From NCBI GenBank assembly GCA_913043285.1, contig CAJWML010000002.1:1-64000 (forward strand): a stretch of 64,000 nt of DNA, given 5' to 3'. Positions 7,981-17,460 of the stretch are shown here, piece after piece; the first letter of the stretch is position 1, and each line of letters starts with the position of its first letter. A model generated the notes under the pieces. It was not told the origin of the DNA and did no database searches. It saw only the letters and a program-made list of their open reading frames with translations. This stretch comes from CAKZNE01 sp002695025. GTDB lineage: Bacteria; Bacteroidota; Bacteroidia; Flavobacteriales; Schleiferiaceae. The position numbers were made by a program, and so were the translations under genes.

Positions 7981-8583
7981 ATGAAAGGAGGTTTTAGTTC
8001 CATAATAATCATTTTGACGATTTGTGTTTGGTCTTGTTCTCCGCACAAGCAGGCTCAAAGAATAAATATCCAGGCCATGGAATCTGAAATGGTCCTGGAC
8101 TTGAAAAATGTTTCAGATACCATATTGACCATTACTGAAATTCCATCAAGTGGCTCAAGAATAGTAAAATCAGTTAAAGTGCTATACACCAAAGGAGATG
8201 GTAGCACTGGTAGTTTCATGAATAGCAACTACCATAGTTACCCCGACACTCTTGTATTGAAATCCTTTCATTGGGACAGGTTTGTCAATTCAAAAGACAG
8301 TATTCAATGGCAAAAAGCGCAGCCAGCATTTACAGCCACTGTGATTGAGAAAGACACAACCTGGGAAGAAATGAAACCCTTATTTCCCACCCGCTATTTG
8401 GTTTATATCTATTTACCAGATAAGCTCATCGCCTGGGAGACCAACACGTTTGAGATGGCGACCAATCCATCCATGATAAAGACTGAATTAATAAATTACC
8501 TGCTTGAGCGGACAGGTCATGGAGATAAAACACCATGGGAACTTTATGGATATCCCCAAAAACAAAAAAAATACCGGCCATAA
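7981..8583 (+). CDS. Lipoprotein of unknown function
   Basis: About 200 residues. From ATG 7981 the protein opens MKGGFSSIIIILTICVWSCS, a type II signal peptide with the lipid-bearing Cys at residue 19. ATG 7975 and TTG 7966 are in the same frame but add nothing useful. The body is predicted to be mostly beta strands (VSDTILTITEIPSSGSRIVK) with no catalytic motif. Lies directly after the 7297-7935 membrane protein. Confidence 0.6.
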   Translation: MKGGFSSIIIILTICVWSCSPHKQAQRINIQAMESEMVLDLKNVSDTILTITEIPSSGSRIVKSVKVLYTKGDGSTGSFMNSNYHSYPDTLVLKSFHWDRFVNSKDSIQWQKAQPAFTATVIEKDTTWEEMKPLFPTRYLVYIYLPDKLIAWETNTFEMATNPSMIKTELINYLLERTGHGDKTPWELYGYPQKQKKYRP

Positions 8584-8589
8584 AAAATA

Positions 8590-8774
8590 GGACGGTTGTA
8601 CCTTAATGAAGGCAACTGGAACGGCTTGGGGAGATTTTATGCCGGAGGGCATATTGGTAGTATGTGTATGTAAACCCTAATGGCCATACCATCATGGTGA
8701 GAATGGGCAAAAACCATAACCACGTAAACGGGACTGATTTTTTAAGGCAATTAAGCGCCTGCATTGCAAAATAA
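8590..8774 (+). pseudogene. Remnant of a serine hydrolase (beta-lactamase family) C-terminus
   Basis: One frame reads NWNGLGRFYAGGHIG and then stops; a shifted frame continues YVYVNPNGHTIMVRMGKN and ends at TAA 8772-8774. Joined, they resemble the end of beta-lactamase-family serine hydrolases (GxG-xFYAxGHxGQ, then YVNPxxxxVIVRxG). No start or catalytic S-x-x-K part remains in the preceding DNA. The fragment is short and frame-shifted, so it is dead. An opposite-strand frame (8603-8785) looks hydrophobic but is less convincing. Confidence 0.42.
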
Positions 8775-8919
8775 ACCGCACGCACCCTAGGTAATTAGCC
8801 TGCTGAACACTACGGCCAATAAAAAGTAACCAACTATCTTGCAGCTAAATAAGCTTCCCTGTTCAGTGGGTGTATAAAGCTTGTATAAACGTACACCCGC
8901 CCTGACGGTAATTTGAAAA

Positions 8920-9814
8920 ATGGATCCAAAGAAGTTTGCTGCCATTATTTTGCTGGCCTGCGCACTTATTTCAAGTGCTGCGTTTGCGCACCCAACCGGT
9001 ACTATGATCATAGTAGGGGATCATGTTCTCTGGCCTTATATCAACCCGGTAGATGACCCGGATCATAAAGCCTGCATCATGATCTGGAATAAAAATTCTC
9101 AACCGGAACTGTTTATCCGGTCCCAATACCCTGCAAGCGATTATATGCTGTACAGTCGTGAAAGTGAGATTTATATTATTGAAAGAAAATACCTTAGAGC
9201 TACGGAAGGTTTTGAAGTACGGGTGCTGAAAGCAACTATCGGAGAAAAGCCTGAAGTTATCTGGGACTGGTTTAAAGATGACTGGCGTATTGGGGAAGGA
9301 GGCTTTTTTATGCTATCGGACCTCCAAATGGTTTTTGGCCAGTACCCTGATGTGTACACGCTGCAAAAAGGCGGAACCCCCACCAAATACTTTGACTTTA
9401 AACAGGCCATAAAGAGGATACGGGCTGTTGAGAATAACCAGCTTCTCCTGTTAGGCGATAACGCTTGTTATTTAACCCGGCAAAAATGGAAGCATAGTAC
9501 AGGAATGGGATCAATTGCTGGATGACAAGGTAAAGGATGCACCCTTGAACAGGAACCAAATATTTGATGCCGATTATAAAAACGGGAAGCTGCTTTTAGC
9601 ATACTGGGGAAAAAGGTCCTTTGAACTGATCGATGAAAATGGAAAGCAGCAAACCCTGCTTCAGCATTCAGAACCCTTTACACCTCATTGGGTAGCGTTT
9701 TGGAGTAGTGATAAACTGTTGTTCTCATCCCGGCTGGTTTTTGACGGAAGTACGCCAGCGCCTTATTTGGTTTTATATAAAAATGAAAACGATATAAAGG
9801 CCGTATGGGACTGA
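8920..9814 (+). pseudogene. Secreted beta-propeller-like protein gene, split by a frameshift
   Basis: The first part (8920-9525) has a signal peptide (LLACALISSAAFAHP) and repeated short strands. At the run of five A at 9482-9486 the coding frame moves by one: frame 1 ends soon after in GMGSIAG, while frame 2 reads KNGSIVQEWDQLLDDK and carries on to the stop at 9814. Joined, the product would be about 298 residues with blade-like repeats (WDWFKDDW, YTLQKGG, LLAYWGK). A one-base insertion, or a sequencing error in the A run, explains the break. The last 10 bases overlap the next gene. Confidence 0.6.
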
Positions 9815-10698
9815 ACAAAGCATTCATAATACTATGGTGGGCCCTGTTGGGTGTGATCCCACTAAGCATTGTACAGGCCCAAACCACAGGCATTACCGAT
9901 TCCCTCAACACGGTATTGTTTAAGATAAGCTCCGGCACCTCTTCTAAAGTTTCGTATTTGTTTGGTACCCACCACGCCTTTGGGAAATCATTTTTTGACC
10001 CCCTAACCAAAGCCAACCAGGCCCTGGCAGATAGCGAGTTTTTGATCAAGGAAAACCTGAATATTCAGGGAGAAAGGGCTCAGGATATTATCAACCGGAG
10101 AACAACCCTTACGAAGTGGGAGAAATACTTAACTAAGAAAGACTTGTCCTTCATTAATAACCTCTTTGCTAGCAGTCCTACTGATTACCGTAAAATGACC
10201 GCCACCGAGATGTATGTTTTTCTCAATAGGTATTTTAAACAACAGCTATGCTTGCATAAAGACGCTAATGATACGTCTTTATCCCTGGATGATTATATAG
10301 GTTTCAAAGCCGTTGAGCTGAATATGGATCGGTACGGACTTGAAACTACCGAAGAGCAAATAGCCCTGCTTAATAAAGATGTGGAGGGCATGCCTAAAAG
10401 GATCCATAAGAGAAGGCTTGCCAACATTGTTGCCAAGATCCGGAGCAAAGACGTGAATAGCTGTGAGGAAACCTCCTGGTATGCCCAAATGGAAATAGAT
10501 TACCAATTAAACCGCCCCTGCGGAAATACCCTGGTTTTAACGGAGCGGAACGAGCAATGGATGATGACAATTACCGGTTTAATTAAAGAAAAGAATTGCT
10601 TTATTGCAGTGGGCCTAAGCCATTTAATGTACGAATGCGGATTGCTAAACCAATTGGAAAAATTGGGATATACCATAACACCGGTACCGGTAAAATAG
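9805..10698 (+). CDS. TraB/GumN family protein
   Basis: A 297-residue secreted protein with a signal peptide ending near VQAQ. The TraB/GumN hallmarks are present: LFKISSGTSSKVSYLFGTHH near the N-terminus, with the first conserved G-x-x-H, and FIAVGLSHLMYECGLLNQL near the C-terminus, with the second G-x-x-H, leading to G-Y-T-I-T-P. This family is related to erythromycin esterase and ChaN-like folds; a metalloprotease role has been proposed. Its start overlaps the end of the preceding broken gene, so both were probably one operon. Confidence 0.8.
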   Translation: MGLNKAFIILWWALLGVIPLSIVQAQTTGITDSLNTVLFKISSGTSSKVSYLFGTHHAFGKSFFDPLTKANQALADSEFLIKENLNIQGERAQDIINRRTTLTKWEKYLTKKDLSFINNLFASSPTDYRKMTATEMYVFLNRYFKQQLCLHKDANDTSLSLDDYIGFKAVELNMDRYGLETTEEQIALLNKDVEGMPKRIHKRRLANIVAKIRSKDVNSCEETSWYAQMEIDYQLNRPCGNTLVLTERNEQWMMTITGLIKEKNCFIAVGLSHLMYECGLLNQLEKLGYTITPVPVK

Positions 10699-10741
10699 AA
10701 AAAGCCTAACAACAGTACCTAAATGCCAATGCGGTCCCCCT

Positions 10742-10766
10742 CTAAGCGTAGCGTCTCGCTACGCTT
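10742..10766. repeat. REP-like hairpin, best copy of the AAGCGTAGCG family
   Basis: AAGCGTAGCG (10744-10753), loop TCT, CGCTACGCTT (10757-10766): a perfect 10-bp stem. Sits between the convergent genes at 9805-10698 and 10832-11245, after a CCCCCTCT stretch, as in the other copies. Confidence 0.7.
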
Positions 10767-10831
10767 GCTTATCAGCTTAATGTCCAAATGGCATAAGGCC
10801 ACAGCGAGGCACTACAGCCAGAAGAAACAGA

Positions 10832-11245
10832 TCAGGAAATAGTAACCGTATCCCCGGAGCGCTCTACCTTAAATTCCGCCAGGCTGCCGTTGGCCGGGCC
10901 GCTCACTACATTACCATTGGTGTTGAACGTAGAACCATGACAACCACAACGAAAGTTGCCACTGGGAAATGACCATTGCCGTGAGCAGCCGGTATGGGTA
11001 CATACGCTGGTAAACGCACGGATGTTGCCACCTACGTTCACCAATAGCACATCCTGCTCAGGGTGCAACAACCAGCCCCCGTCATTCTCCAAAGCGTTAA
11101 AAGGCGATTCGGTGATGGTAAAGGAAAAGGGATTGGAGGCCAGGTCTTTTTTGTCATCATCCTTAGAGCAGCTTTCCAGGCTGATGCCCAGGCATAGTAA
11201 TACGGCTGCGCTGCTGGCGGTCTTCAGGAATTCTATACGGTCCAT
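10832..11245 (-). CDS. Rieske [2Fe-2S] lipoprotein
   Basis: A 137-residue Rieske-fold protein. The cluster ligands are visible: C-T-H-T-G-C in the first loop and C-G-C-H-G-S in the second, giving the two Cys and two His of a [2Fe-2S] Rieske centre. The N-terminus (MDRIEFLKTASSAAVLLCL) has a hydrophobic segment with a Cys in SLESCSK that may be lipidated. No partner redox gene is adjacent, so the electron acceptor is unknown. Faces the periplasm by prediction. Confidence 0.88.
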   Translation of the reverse strand: MDRIEFLKTASSAAVLLCLGISLESCSKDDDKKDLASNPFSFTITESPFNALENDGGWLLHPEQDVLLVNVGGNIRAFTSVCTHTGCSRQWSFPSGNFRCGCHGSTFNTNGNVVSGPANGSLAEFKVERSGDTVTIS

Positions 11246-11306
11246 ACTTCAGAAGTTTAGTGTTCCTAAAAATACGTGTTAACCGATGCATCCGGATGAT
11301 GCCTTA

Positions 11307-11340
11307 CCAAAAAAAGGTCGCTCATCGGGCGACCTTTTTT
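11307..11340. terminator. Bidirectional intrinsic terminator
   Basis: AAAAGGTCGC, short loop, GCGACCTTTT with A- and T-runs on both sides (11309-11340). It lies between the start of the Rieske gene and the end of the ABC permease gene, and would stop the efflux operon coming from the right. Confidence 0.85.
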
Positions 11341-11357
11341 GAAATGATAGGGGAGTT

Positions 11358-13775
11358 TTATTCATATTGCAGAACATCCGCGGGCGGTTTTCGTATGGCC
11401 CGCAGGGAGATCAGCATTACCGTAAGCATGGCCAGCAGAAGAGTGCTCAGGGCAGCAATGAGGTAGGTGCTCCAACTTTGGTCAATACGGTAAGAGAAGG
11501 ATTGCAGCCAGTAATCCACCGCCCACCAGGCCACCGGCACCGCAATGAACAATGCTATCAGGATCAGCATGAACTGTTCGCGGGAGGCCAGCACCAGCAA
11601 GGAGCCGGTTTCCGCCCCAAACACCTTGCGTACCGCAATTTCCTTGGTCTTGAAATACGCCAGGAAACGGCTGAGGGCAAAGAGCCCCATAAGCGCCACC
11701 AGTATAGAGATAACCGTAAAGAGGTTCAGCAGCAGACCCATCTGGTTTTCCGTTTTATAAAGAGCCAGCATCTCGTCACTCAGTGTGCGGTAATCAAAAG
11801 GGTGGTGGGTCACGAATTTGGTCCACACCGCTTCCAGGTGATCCAGCACCGCAGGAGTAACTTCCCGCACGCGCACCACGGCAATTTTGGCGAAATAGTG
11901 GGAGAAACCCGAGTTCCGGTTTTCAATATCCATCACAAAAGGGCCCACCGGGTGGTGCAGGCTCTTAAAGTGGAAATCCTCCGTAACGCCAATGATCTTT
12001 TCATTGCCCCCCGTAAGGGATTGCATGCGTTTACCGATGGCTTCCTGCGGATCCTGAACGCCCAGGAAGCGGGCCATAGAGCGGTTCACGATCATGGATA
12101 AGGAGTCTTCGCGCGTACGCATAGGGTCGTAATCGCGGCCGGCAATCAAGGGAATATCAAAGGTGGACAAGAATTCCTCATCCACAATAAGGGCGGGGAA
12201 GTAGTGCCATTCACCGGCCGGCAGGCCTTCGTAATTGAACTCGTGGTTGTTGTTGTTTACCCCCAGTATTTCGTTCATCATGGTAACGGCCATAACGTTC
12301 GGGTCCTTCTTCATTTCTTCCTTGAAGCTCTTCATACGTTGCGGTATCTGCGTGCCTGTGATCTTGAACATGAGGATATTATCCATGGCAAAACCCTTGT
12401 CCTTTTCATAGAGGTAGGTGAGTTGCTGCCGGGCGTTCAGCGTAAAGATGATCAGCACTATGGAGAGTGAGAACTGGATAACCACCAGGGCATTGCGCAA
12501 CCAACGGCCCTGCTGGCTGCCGGAAAACTTACTCCGGAATACCGAAATCACCGGTATCCGCGAAAAGCGCAGGGCAGGGTAGGAGCCGGCCAGTAAACCA
12601 ACCCCTACCAGGAAGAGGGTAAGGATAAGCAGGGTGGGCCCGTGAAAGAGGTCGCTGTAGGATACGGTAAGGTTCAGGCTGTTGGAAAAAGGCGCAAAAC
12701 AGATAAGCAGTAGCAGCAGTCCAGCGAGATAGGAGAGAAGGGTGAGAAAAACCGATTCGATGAGGATCTGCCTGCGGATCTGCCCGGGCAAGGCTCCCAC
12801 CACCTTACGTACGCCTACCTCCCGGGTGCGGGAAAAATACCCCACGGTGGACAGGTTCACGTAATTGATGCTGGCCACAATGAGCAGGAACAGCGCGGCC
12901 GAAATAAAAATGTAGATGTATTTCATGTCACTGTTAGCCGCCATCTCAAACTCCAGGTGCGATTGGAGGTGAATGTCCGTAATGGGTTGCAGCAGGTGCG
13001 TAACCATCGGTTTCAACCGGTCTATATAGCTGGCCTGTACAAAGGGGTCCAGGTGAGGCTCCAGGTCACCGGCTGAAAAGCCAGGCTTGAGTTTCAGGTA
13101 ACTCCAGCAGGGGTTCCACACCCAGTTATTCTGTATAAAGGGGCTGAAGGTGCGTATGGTGGAGATGGCCATCACCATCTGCGGCCGGATGTGTGAAGGT
13201 CCACCATTCTCAAATACCCCGGTGATCTCAAAGCGAGCCTGGTCATGGCCGCCCAGGAAAATAGATTTACCCACGGGGTTTTCATCGCCAAAGTACTTTT
13301 GAGCGAGATCCTGCCTCAATACTACGGTAAACGGCTTCGCCAGCACAGCAGAGGCTTCGCCCTGCAGCAATGGAAAGTCAAAGAATTCAAAGAAGTTGGA
13401 GTCCGCAAAGAATATTCCCGTCTCGTTGAACAGGCGGTTGTCTTCCAGCTTGAGTGATTTTACCGGCAGCTGCATATCGTACAGGCGCACGTAGCTTTCT
13501 ATCATTTCCGTATGCCGTTGGTACAGGCCCGGCATGGCGGGATAGGGGATGCTCGATGATTTTTCCACGTAGCTGCCTGCATCCAGTTCTTCCGTCATGC
13601 GGTAGATGCGTTCATGGCCCGGATGGGTGGTGTCATAGGCCATTTCGTAACGCACAAAGAGTATGATGAGGATAAAGGCGCCCAGGCTTATGGCCAGGCC
13701 CAGTATGTTGACCATACTGGTGAGCTTGTGCTTCGCCATATTGCGAAACACCAGTTGCAGATAATTTTTAAGCAT
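11358..13775 (-). CDS. ABC transporter permease, MacB/FtsX family
   Basis: An 805-residue integral membrane protein with two repeats of periplasmic core domain plus FtsX domain. Helix 1 is at residues 20-42 (NILGLAISLGAFILIILFV); two FtsX blocks of three or four helices lie around residues 280-440 and 680-800, the second with the SRFLAYFKTKEIAVRKVFGA signature. It forms the channel half of an export or mechanotransmission system with the ATPase and adaptor upstream. It overlaps the ATPase gene by 8 bases. Substrate unknown; antimicrobial peptides and lipids are common for the class. Confidence 0.88.
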   Translation of the reverse strand: MLKNYLQLVFRNMAKHKLTSMVNILGLAISLGAFILIILFVRYEMAYDTTHPGHERIYRMTEELDAGSYVEKSSSIPYPAMPGLYQRHTEMIESYVRLYDMQLPVKSLKLEDNRLFNETGIFFADSNFFEFFDFPLLQGEASAVLAKPFTVVLRQDLAQKYFGDENPVGKSIFLGGHDQARFEITGVFENGGPSHIRPQMVMAISTIRTFSPFIQNNWVWNPCWSYLKLKPGFSAGDLEPHLDPFVQASYIDRLKPMVTHLLQPITDIHLQSHLEFEMAANSDMKYIYIFISAALFLLIVASINYVNLSTVGYFSRTREVGVRKVVGALPGQIRRQILIESVFLTLLSYLAGLLLLLICFAPFSNSLNLTVSYSDLFHGPTLLILTLFLVGVGLLAGSYPALRFSRIPVISVFRSKFSGSQQGRWLRNALVVIQFSLSIVLIIFTLNARQQLTYLYEKDKGFAMDNILMFKITGTQIPQRMKSFKEEMKKDPNVMAVTMMNEILGVNNNNHEFNYEGLPAGEWHYFPALIVDEEFLSTFDIPLIAGRDYDPMRTREDSLSMIVNRSMARFLGVQDPQEAIGKRMQSLTGGNEKIIGVTEDFHFKSLHHPVGPFVMDIENRNSGFSHYFAKIAVVRVREVTPAVLDHLEAVWTKFVTHHPFDYRTLSDEMLALYKTENQMGLLLNLFTVISILVALMGLFALSRFLAYFKTKEIAVRKVFGAETGSLLVLASREQFMLILIALFIAVPVAWWAVDYWLQSFSYRIDQSWSTYLIAALSTLLLAMLTVMLISLRAIRKPPADVLQYE

Positions 13776-14451
13776 GGCTGTTCTGTATTTGGTTTACAAT
13801 GGCGCCATCCTTCATGTGGATCACACTTTGGCAAAAGGAAGCATCATGCTCGGAGTGGGTGACCATCATAATAGTGTGCCCTTCCTTATGCAGGCCGGTA
13901 ATAATATCCAGTACCTCCTGGCTGTTGGCGGAATCCAGGTTACCGGTAGGCTCATCCGCCAGCAGTATTTCGGGTTCATACACCAGGGCCCGCGCTATGG
14001 CTACGCGTTGCTGCTGTCCACCGGAAAGTTGTTGCGGAAAATGCCTGGCGCGATGATCAATTTTAAGTTTGCTCAGTACACTTTCTATCTTTTGCTTCTT
14101 TTCACTTTTGGAACCTTCCTGGTAGAGCAGGGGCAGTTCCACGTTCTGGTATACCGTCAACTCATCGATCAGGTTGAAATTCTGAAAGATAAAGCCAATG
14201 TGCTTTTTACGCAGGCGGGTACGCTGTACCTCATTCTGGCCTTTCACTTCGGTATCCATAAAGCGGTAGGAGCCGGAATTCCAGCCGTCCAGCATGCCTA
14301 CTACGTTCAGGAGGGTAGACTTGCCACATCCCGAAGGACCCATGACGCCTATAAAATCGCCCTTTTGAATGCTAAGATTGATGTGGTCCAGGGCAGTGGT
14401 TTCCACGTCTGTGGTGCGGTATTTCTTCACCAGGTTTTCAAGGTTTATCAT
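13768..14451 (-). CDS. ABC transporter ATP-binding protein, MacB/LolD type
   Basis: A 227-residue ATPase. Walker A is GPSGCGKST (about residues 38-46), the signature is LSGGQQQRVAIARAL, and Walker B is ILLADEPTG followed by NLDSAN (D loop) and the switch His in MMVTHSEHD. Single ATPase domain without membrane part, as in LolD/MacB families. It lies between the permease and the adaptor with overlaps on both sides (8 and 4 bases), so the three are translated together. Confidence 0.93.
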   Translation of the reverse strand: MINLENLVKKYRTTDVETTALDHINLSIQKGDFIGVMGPSGCGKSTLLNVVGMLDGWNSGSYRFMDTEVKGQNEVQRTRLRKKHIGFIFQNFNLIDELTVYQNVELPLLYQEGSKSEKKQKIESVLSKLKIDHRARHFPQQLSGGQQQRVAIARALVYEPEILLADEPTGNLDSANSQEVLDIITGLHKEGHTIMMVTHSEHDASFCQSVIHMKDGAIVNQIQNSHA

Positions 14452-15695
14452 TTCCCAAGTTTTAGTTTAGTATAATCGTCAAAGCCCTGGTAACCGGAGG
14501 TGATTACCTGGTCTCCCGGCTGCAAACCTTCCAGCACTTCAAAGTAGGAGGGGTTTTGCTTGCCTAATTTTATGCTCACCTTTTGGGCTTCGTTATTCTT
14601 TTGGTTCACTTTATAGATCCATTGTCCACCGGTGCTTTGGTAAAAACTACCCCGTGGCACTACTACCGCTTCCCGCTGGGTGCTCAATTCAATGCGCACC
14701 ACCAGGTTTTGACCCCTGGTTATGGAAGGCGGTTCTTTTCCGGTAAATTCAAGGTCTACGGCAAAGAGGCTGTTCTCTACGGTAGGGTATACCCGTGAAA
14801 CGCTGAGGGTATACTCCGTTCCATTGATAGTGGTGGCTCCCTGCTGGCCTATGGTGATACGGTTGAGGTAATATTGATCCACCTGGGCGCGGATCTTGAA
14901 CCCGGAGGTTACATCGATCTGGCCGATATTCTCACCGGTGTTGATCAGCTGGCCCAGTTCGCGGTTGAAGTTGGTCAATTGCCCATTAATAGACGCTTTG
15001 ATCACCAGGTCTTCCAGCTTGGTCTTCATCAGCTCCAGGTTTTTATTGGACTGGTGCAGCGAGGCCTCCATCTGTTTGATCTGTTCGTAAGCGGAAAGGG
15101 AATCCTGCCGGCCAATCTCGTCCAGCAGCTTTGCCTTGCGCAGCGCATAATGGTATTGGTTAAGACTGGCTTCGTATTCGGAACGGGAGATCACGGAGTC
15201 TTTCCACAATGCTTTATTCATACTGAAATTGCGGGAAGCTTCGCGTAATTGGTATTGCTGGTCGGTGCGCTCCTTCTGGCGATTGGAGGTGTTCAATCCC
15301 AGGTTTATGCGGGTTTGCCGGATGTTGTTGATGAGGTCCAGGACGGCCGTTTCGCGGTTGAGGATATCCAGCTGCAGGTCAATATTCTCCAGCTCCAGGA
15401 TGGGCTCTCCCTGTTTCAGCTGTGTACCGTCTTCCACGTATTTACGCACGATCTTACCGCTGATCAGCGCATCGATGACCACGGTTTTTTTAGGAAGGAT
15501 GCTGGCATCCACACTGATGAATTCCTGGAAGGGAGCCTGTTCCACGGTTTTGATCACCAGGTTGGAAGTGTCCAGTCGTACGGATCTCTCTGAGCTGAAG
15601 AGGGCATAGGATACCAGAATAAGCAGGATGCCCCCCAGGCCCATACCGGCCCATTGACGGACAGAAAAACCTTTATGCTCTATCTTCCTATCCAT
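14448..15695 (-). CDS. Periplasmic adaptor (MacA/HlyD family)
   Basis: A 415-residue membrane fusion protein and the first gene of the efflux operon. One N-terminal helix (residues 16-30, MGLGGILLILVSYALF) anchors it; a biotinyl-lipoyl half (ALISGKIVRKYVEDGTQLKQ), a long coiled-coil hairpin (residues about 105-235), the second lipoyl half and beta-barrel (GENIGQIDVTSGFKIRAQVD), and a membrane-proximal domain (GDQVITSGYQGF) follow in order. It would link the MacB-like permease to an outer-membrane exit duct. No outer-membrane factor gene is seen nearby. Confidence 0.9.
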   Translation of the reverse strand: MDRKIEHKGFSVRQWAGMGLGGILLILVSYALFSSERSVRLDTSNLVIKTVEQAPFQEFISVDASILPKKTVVIDALISGKIVRKYVEDGTQLKQGEPILELENIDLQLDILNRETAVLDLINNIRQTRINLGLNTSNRQKERTDQQYQLREASRNFSMNKALWKDSVISRSEYEASLNQYHYALRKAKLLDEIGRQDSLSAYEQIKQMEASLHQSNKNLELMKTKLEDLVIKASINGQLTNFNRELGQLINTGENIGQIDVTSGFKIRAQVDQYYLNRITIGQQGATTINGTEYTLSVSRVYPTVENSLFAVDLEFTGKEPPSITRGQNLVVRIELSTQREAVVVPRGSFYQSTGGQWIYKVNQKNNEAQKVSIKLGKQNPSYFEVLEGLQPGDQVITSGYQGFDDYTKLKLGK

Positions 15696-15904
15696 GGCAA
15701 AAGGCTTTAAAACCAGCGGATACAGAAGAATACCATTCCCCGGGGGAGGTGGGCAGGTAAAAATTATAAATGGGGGAAACGGAAGTTTCGCAAATAACCC
15801 TCGTGTAAAGCATGCGCTGCAATTAGTGCAAGCCAGAGGTAGCTGTGAATGATCGGGTTAATGCAAAGAACTAATGGGTCAAATATAGAAGAAATTCGTA
15901 AATG

Positions 15905-16360
15905 TCAATACTTCATTTTGCGGTCCATCTCTCTTTTTACCGCTTTTTCTTTGAGGGAGTTTCGCTTATCATGCAGCTTTTTACCGGCTCCCAGGGCAAT
16001 TTCGAGCTTGGCCAGGCCACGGTCATTGATAAACAGCCGCAGGGGAACTATGGTAAGGTTTCCACCTTGTTCCATCTTGCTTTGGAGCTTGGAGAGTTCC
16101 CTTTTTTGCAGCAACAGTTTACGTTCCCGCAAAGGGTCATGGTTGTTGATGTTGCCGTGCGAATATTCACCGATGTGCATATTCTTAATGAACAGCTCAT
16201 CACTCTTAAAATAGCAATAGCTTTCACCCAGGCTCACCTTGCTGTCGCGCACGGATTTGATCTCGGTGCCCAAAAGCATGATCCCGGCCACAAAGGTTTC
16301 CTGAATTTCGTACTGGAAACGCGCTTTACGGTTCTTGATATTGATGAAATCCTTGGCCAT
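15905..16360 (-). CDS. smpB: SsrA-binding protein SmpB
   Basis: A 151-residue protein that binds tmRNA and brings it to stalled ribosomes for trans-translation. Family marks: NRKARFQYEI, TFVAGIMLLGTEIKSVR, the strand SYCYFKSDELFIKNMHI, RKLLLQKREL, TIVPLRLFINDRGLAKLEIALGAGKK (split here by eye), and a basic tail ending KREMDRKMKY, which enters the mRNA channel. Length and start fit the family. Single gene, divergent from pyrD. Confidence 0.97.
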   Translation of the reverse strand: MAKDFINIKNRKARFQYEIQETFVAGIMLLGTEIKSVRDSKVSLGESYCYFKSDELFIKNMHIGEYSHGNINNHDPLRERKLLLQKRELSKLQSKMEQGGNLTIVPLRLFINDRGLAKLEIALGAGKKLHDKRNSLKEKAVKREMDRKMKY

Positions 16361-16419
16361 AGCTGCAAAAGTATGATTAATTAAAGGCTTTCTGATTATT
16401 TTCGTGGCAAATTCCCGTG

Positions 16420-17451
16420 ATGTACAAAAGCCTCATTCGTCCCTTTCTTTTTCGTTTTGATCCCGAAAAGATCCATCACTTCACCTTTCGTTGTATTGCG
16501 GCTATCCATAAACTGCCCGGTATGAGCGCCTTGTTGCGAGGTAGCTTTACCGTAAAGGATGAGCGACTGAAACGCAAGGTCTTCGGGCTGGAGTTTGAAA
16601 ATCCAGTGGGCCTGGCGGCCGGGTTTGATAAGGATGGGAAACTCTTTGAAGAGCTGGCCAGCTTTGGCTTTGGTTTTATTGAGGTGGGTACGGTAACGCC
16701 CAAGCCGCAGGCTGGTAACCCTAAGCCTCGACTATTCCGTTTGCCTTCAGATAAAGCCCTGATCAACCGTATGGGATTCAATAATGAGGGGGTGGATGCC
16801 CTGGTGGAGAGGCTGAGGCACCGGGAAAACCATAACCTGATCATCGGTGGTAATATTGGCAAGAATAAAACCACTCCCAATGAACAGGCTATTGAAGATT
16901 ACCTGTACTGTTTTGACCGTCTTTTTGATTACGTGGATTATTTTGTGGTGAACGTATCTTCACCCAACACGCCCAACCTGCGTGATCTTCAGGATAAAAA
17001 ACCACTTACCGACCTCCTTAAAAGCCTGCAGGAAGAAAATTCGCAAAAGCATACGTCCAAGCCCATTCTGCTTAAGATTGCCCCGGACCTTACCGATGCG
17101 CAGCTGGACGATATTATTGATATTGTACGTATTACGCGCATCCACGGCATTATTGCCACCAATACTACTATAAACCGGGCCGGCTTGAAAACCCCCACCA
17201 GTATTGTGGAAAGTGCGGGCATGGGTGGCTTAAGCGGCAAACCTTTAAAGGCACGCTCTACCGAGGTGATCCGGTATCTGCATACAAAGTCGGGCGGTAA
17301 ATTTCCCATTATTGCGGTAGGCGGTATTTATACAGCAGAGGATGCCCGTGAGAAGCTGGATGCCGGGGCCAGTCTCGTGCAGGTATATACCGGCTTTATC
17401 TATGAGGGCCCGGCTATGGTGAAAAAGATCAACCGGGGCTTGTTGAAATAG
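16420..17451 (+). CDS. pyrD: Dihydroorotate dehydrogenase (quinone), class 2
   Basis: A 343-residue FMN enzyme of the inner membrane that oxidises dihydroorotate to orotate in pyrimidine synthesis, passing electrons to quinone. Class 2 marks are the amphipathic N-terminal helix region (PFLFRFDPEKIHHF), the FMN-site motif NPVGLAAGFDKDG, INRMGFNNEG, the active-site serine segment VVNVSSPNTPNLRDLQ, KIAPDLTD, and PIIAVGGIYTAEDA for phosphate binding. ATG 16420 is preferred over GTG 16417 because MYKSLIRP is the usual beginning. Complete. Confidence 0.96.
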   Translation: MYKSLIRPFLFRFDPEKIHHFTFRCIAAIHKLPGMSALLRGSFTVKDERLKRKVFGLEFENPVGLAAGFDKDGKLFEELASFGFGFIEVGTVTPKPQAGNPKPRLFRLPSDKALINRMGFNNEGVDALVERLRHRENHNLIIGGNIGKNKTTPNEQAIEDYLYCFDRLFDYVDYFVVNVSSPNTPNLRDLQDKKPLTDLLKSLQEENSQKHTSKPILLKIAPDLTDAQLDDIIDIVRITRIHGIIATNTTINRAGLKTPTSIVESAGMGGLSGKPLKARSTEVIRYLHTKSGGKFPIIAVGGIYTAEDAREKLDAGASLVQVYTGFIYEGPAMVKKINRGLLK

Positions 17452-17460
17452 CGGTTATGT

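Noticed and set aside
8603..8785. Hydrophobic 60-residue minus-strand frame
   Set aside because: The plus strand has a recognisable hydrolase remnant in the same DNA; the minus frame starts with GTG and has no other support.
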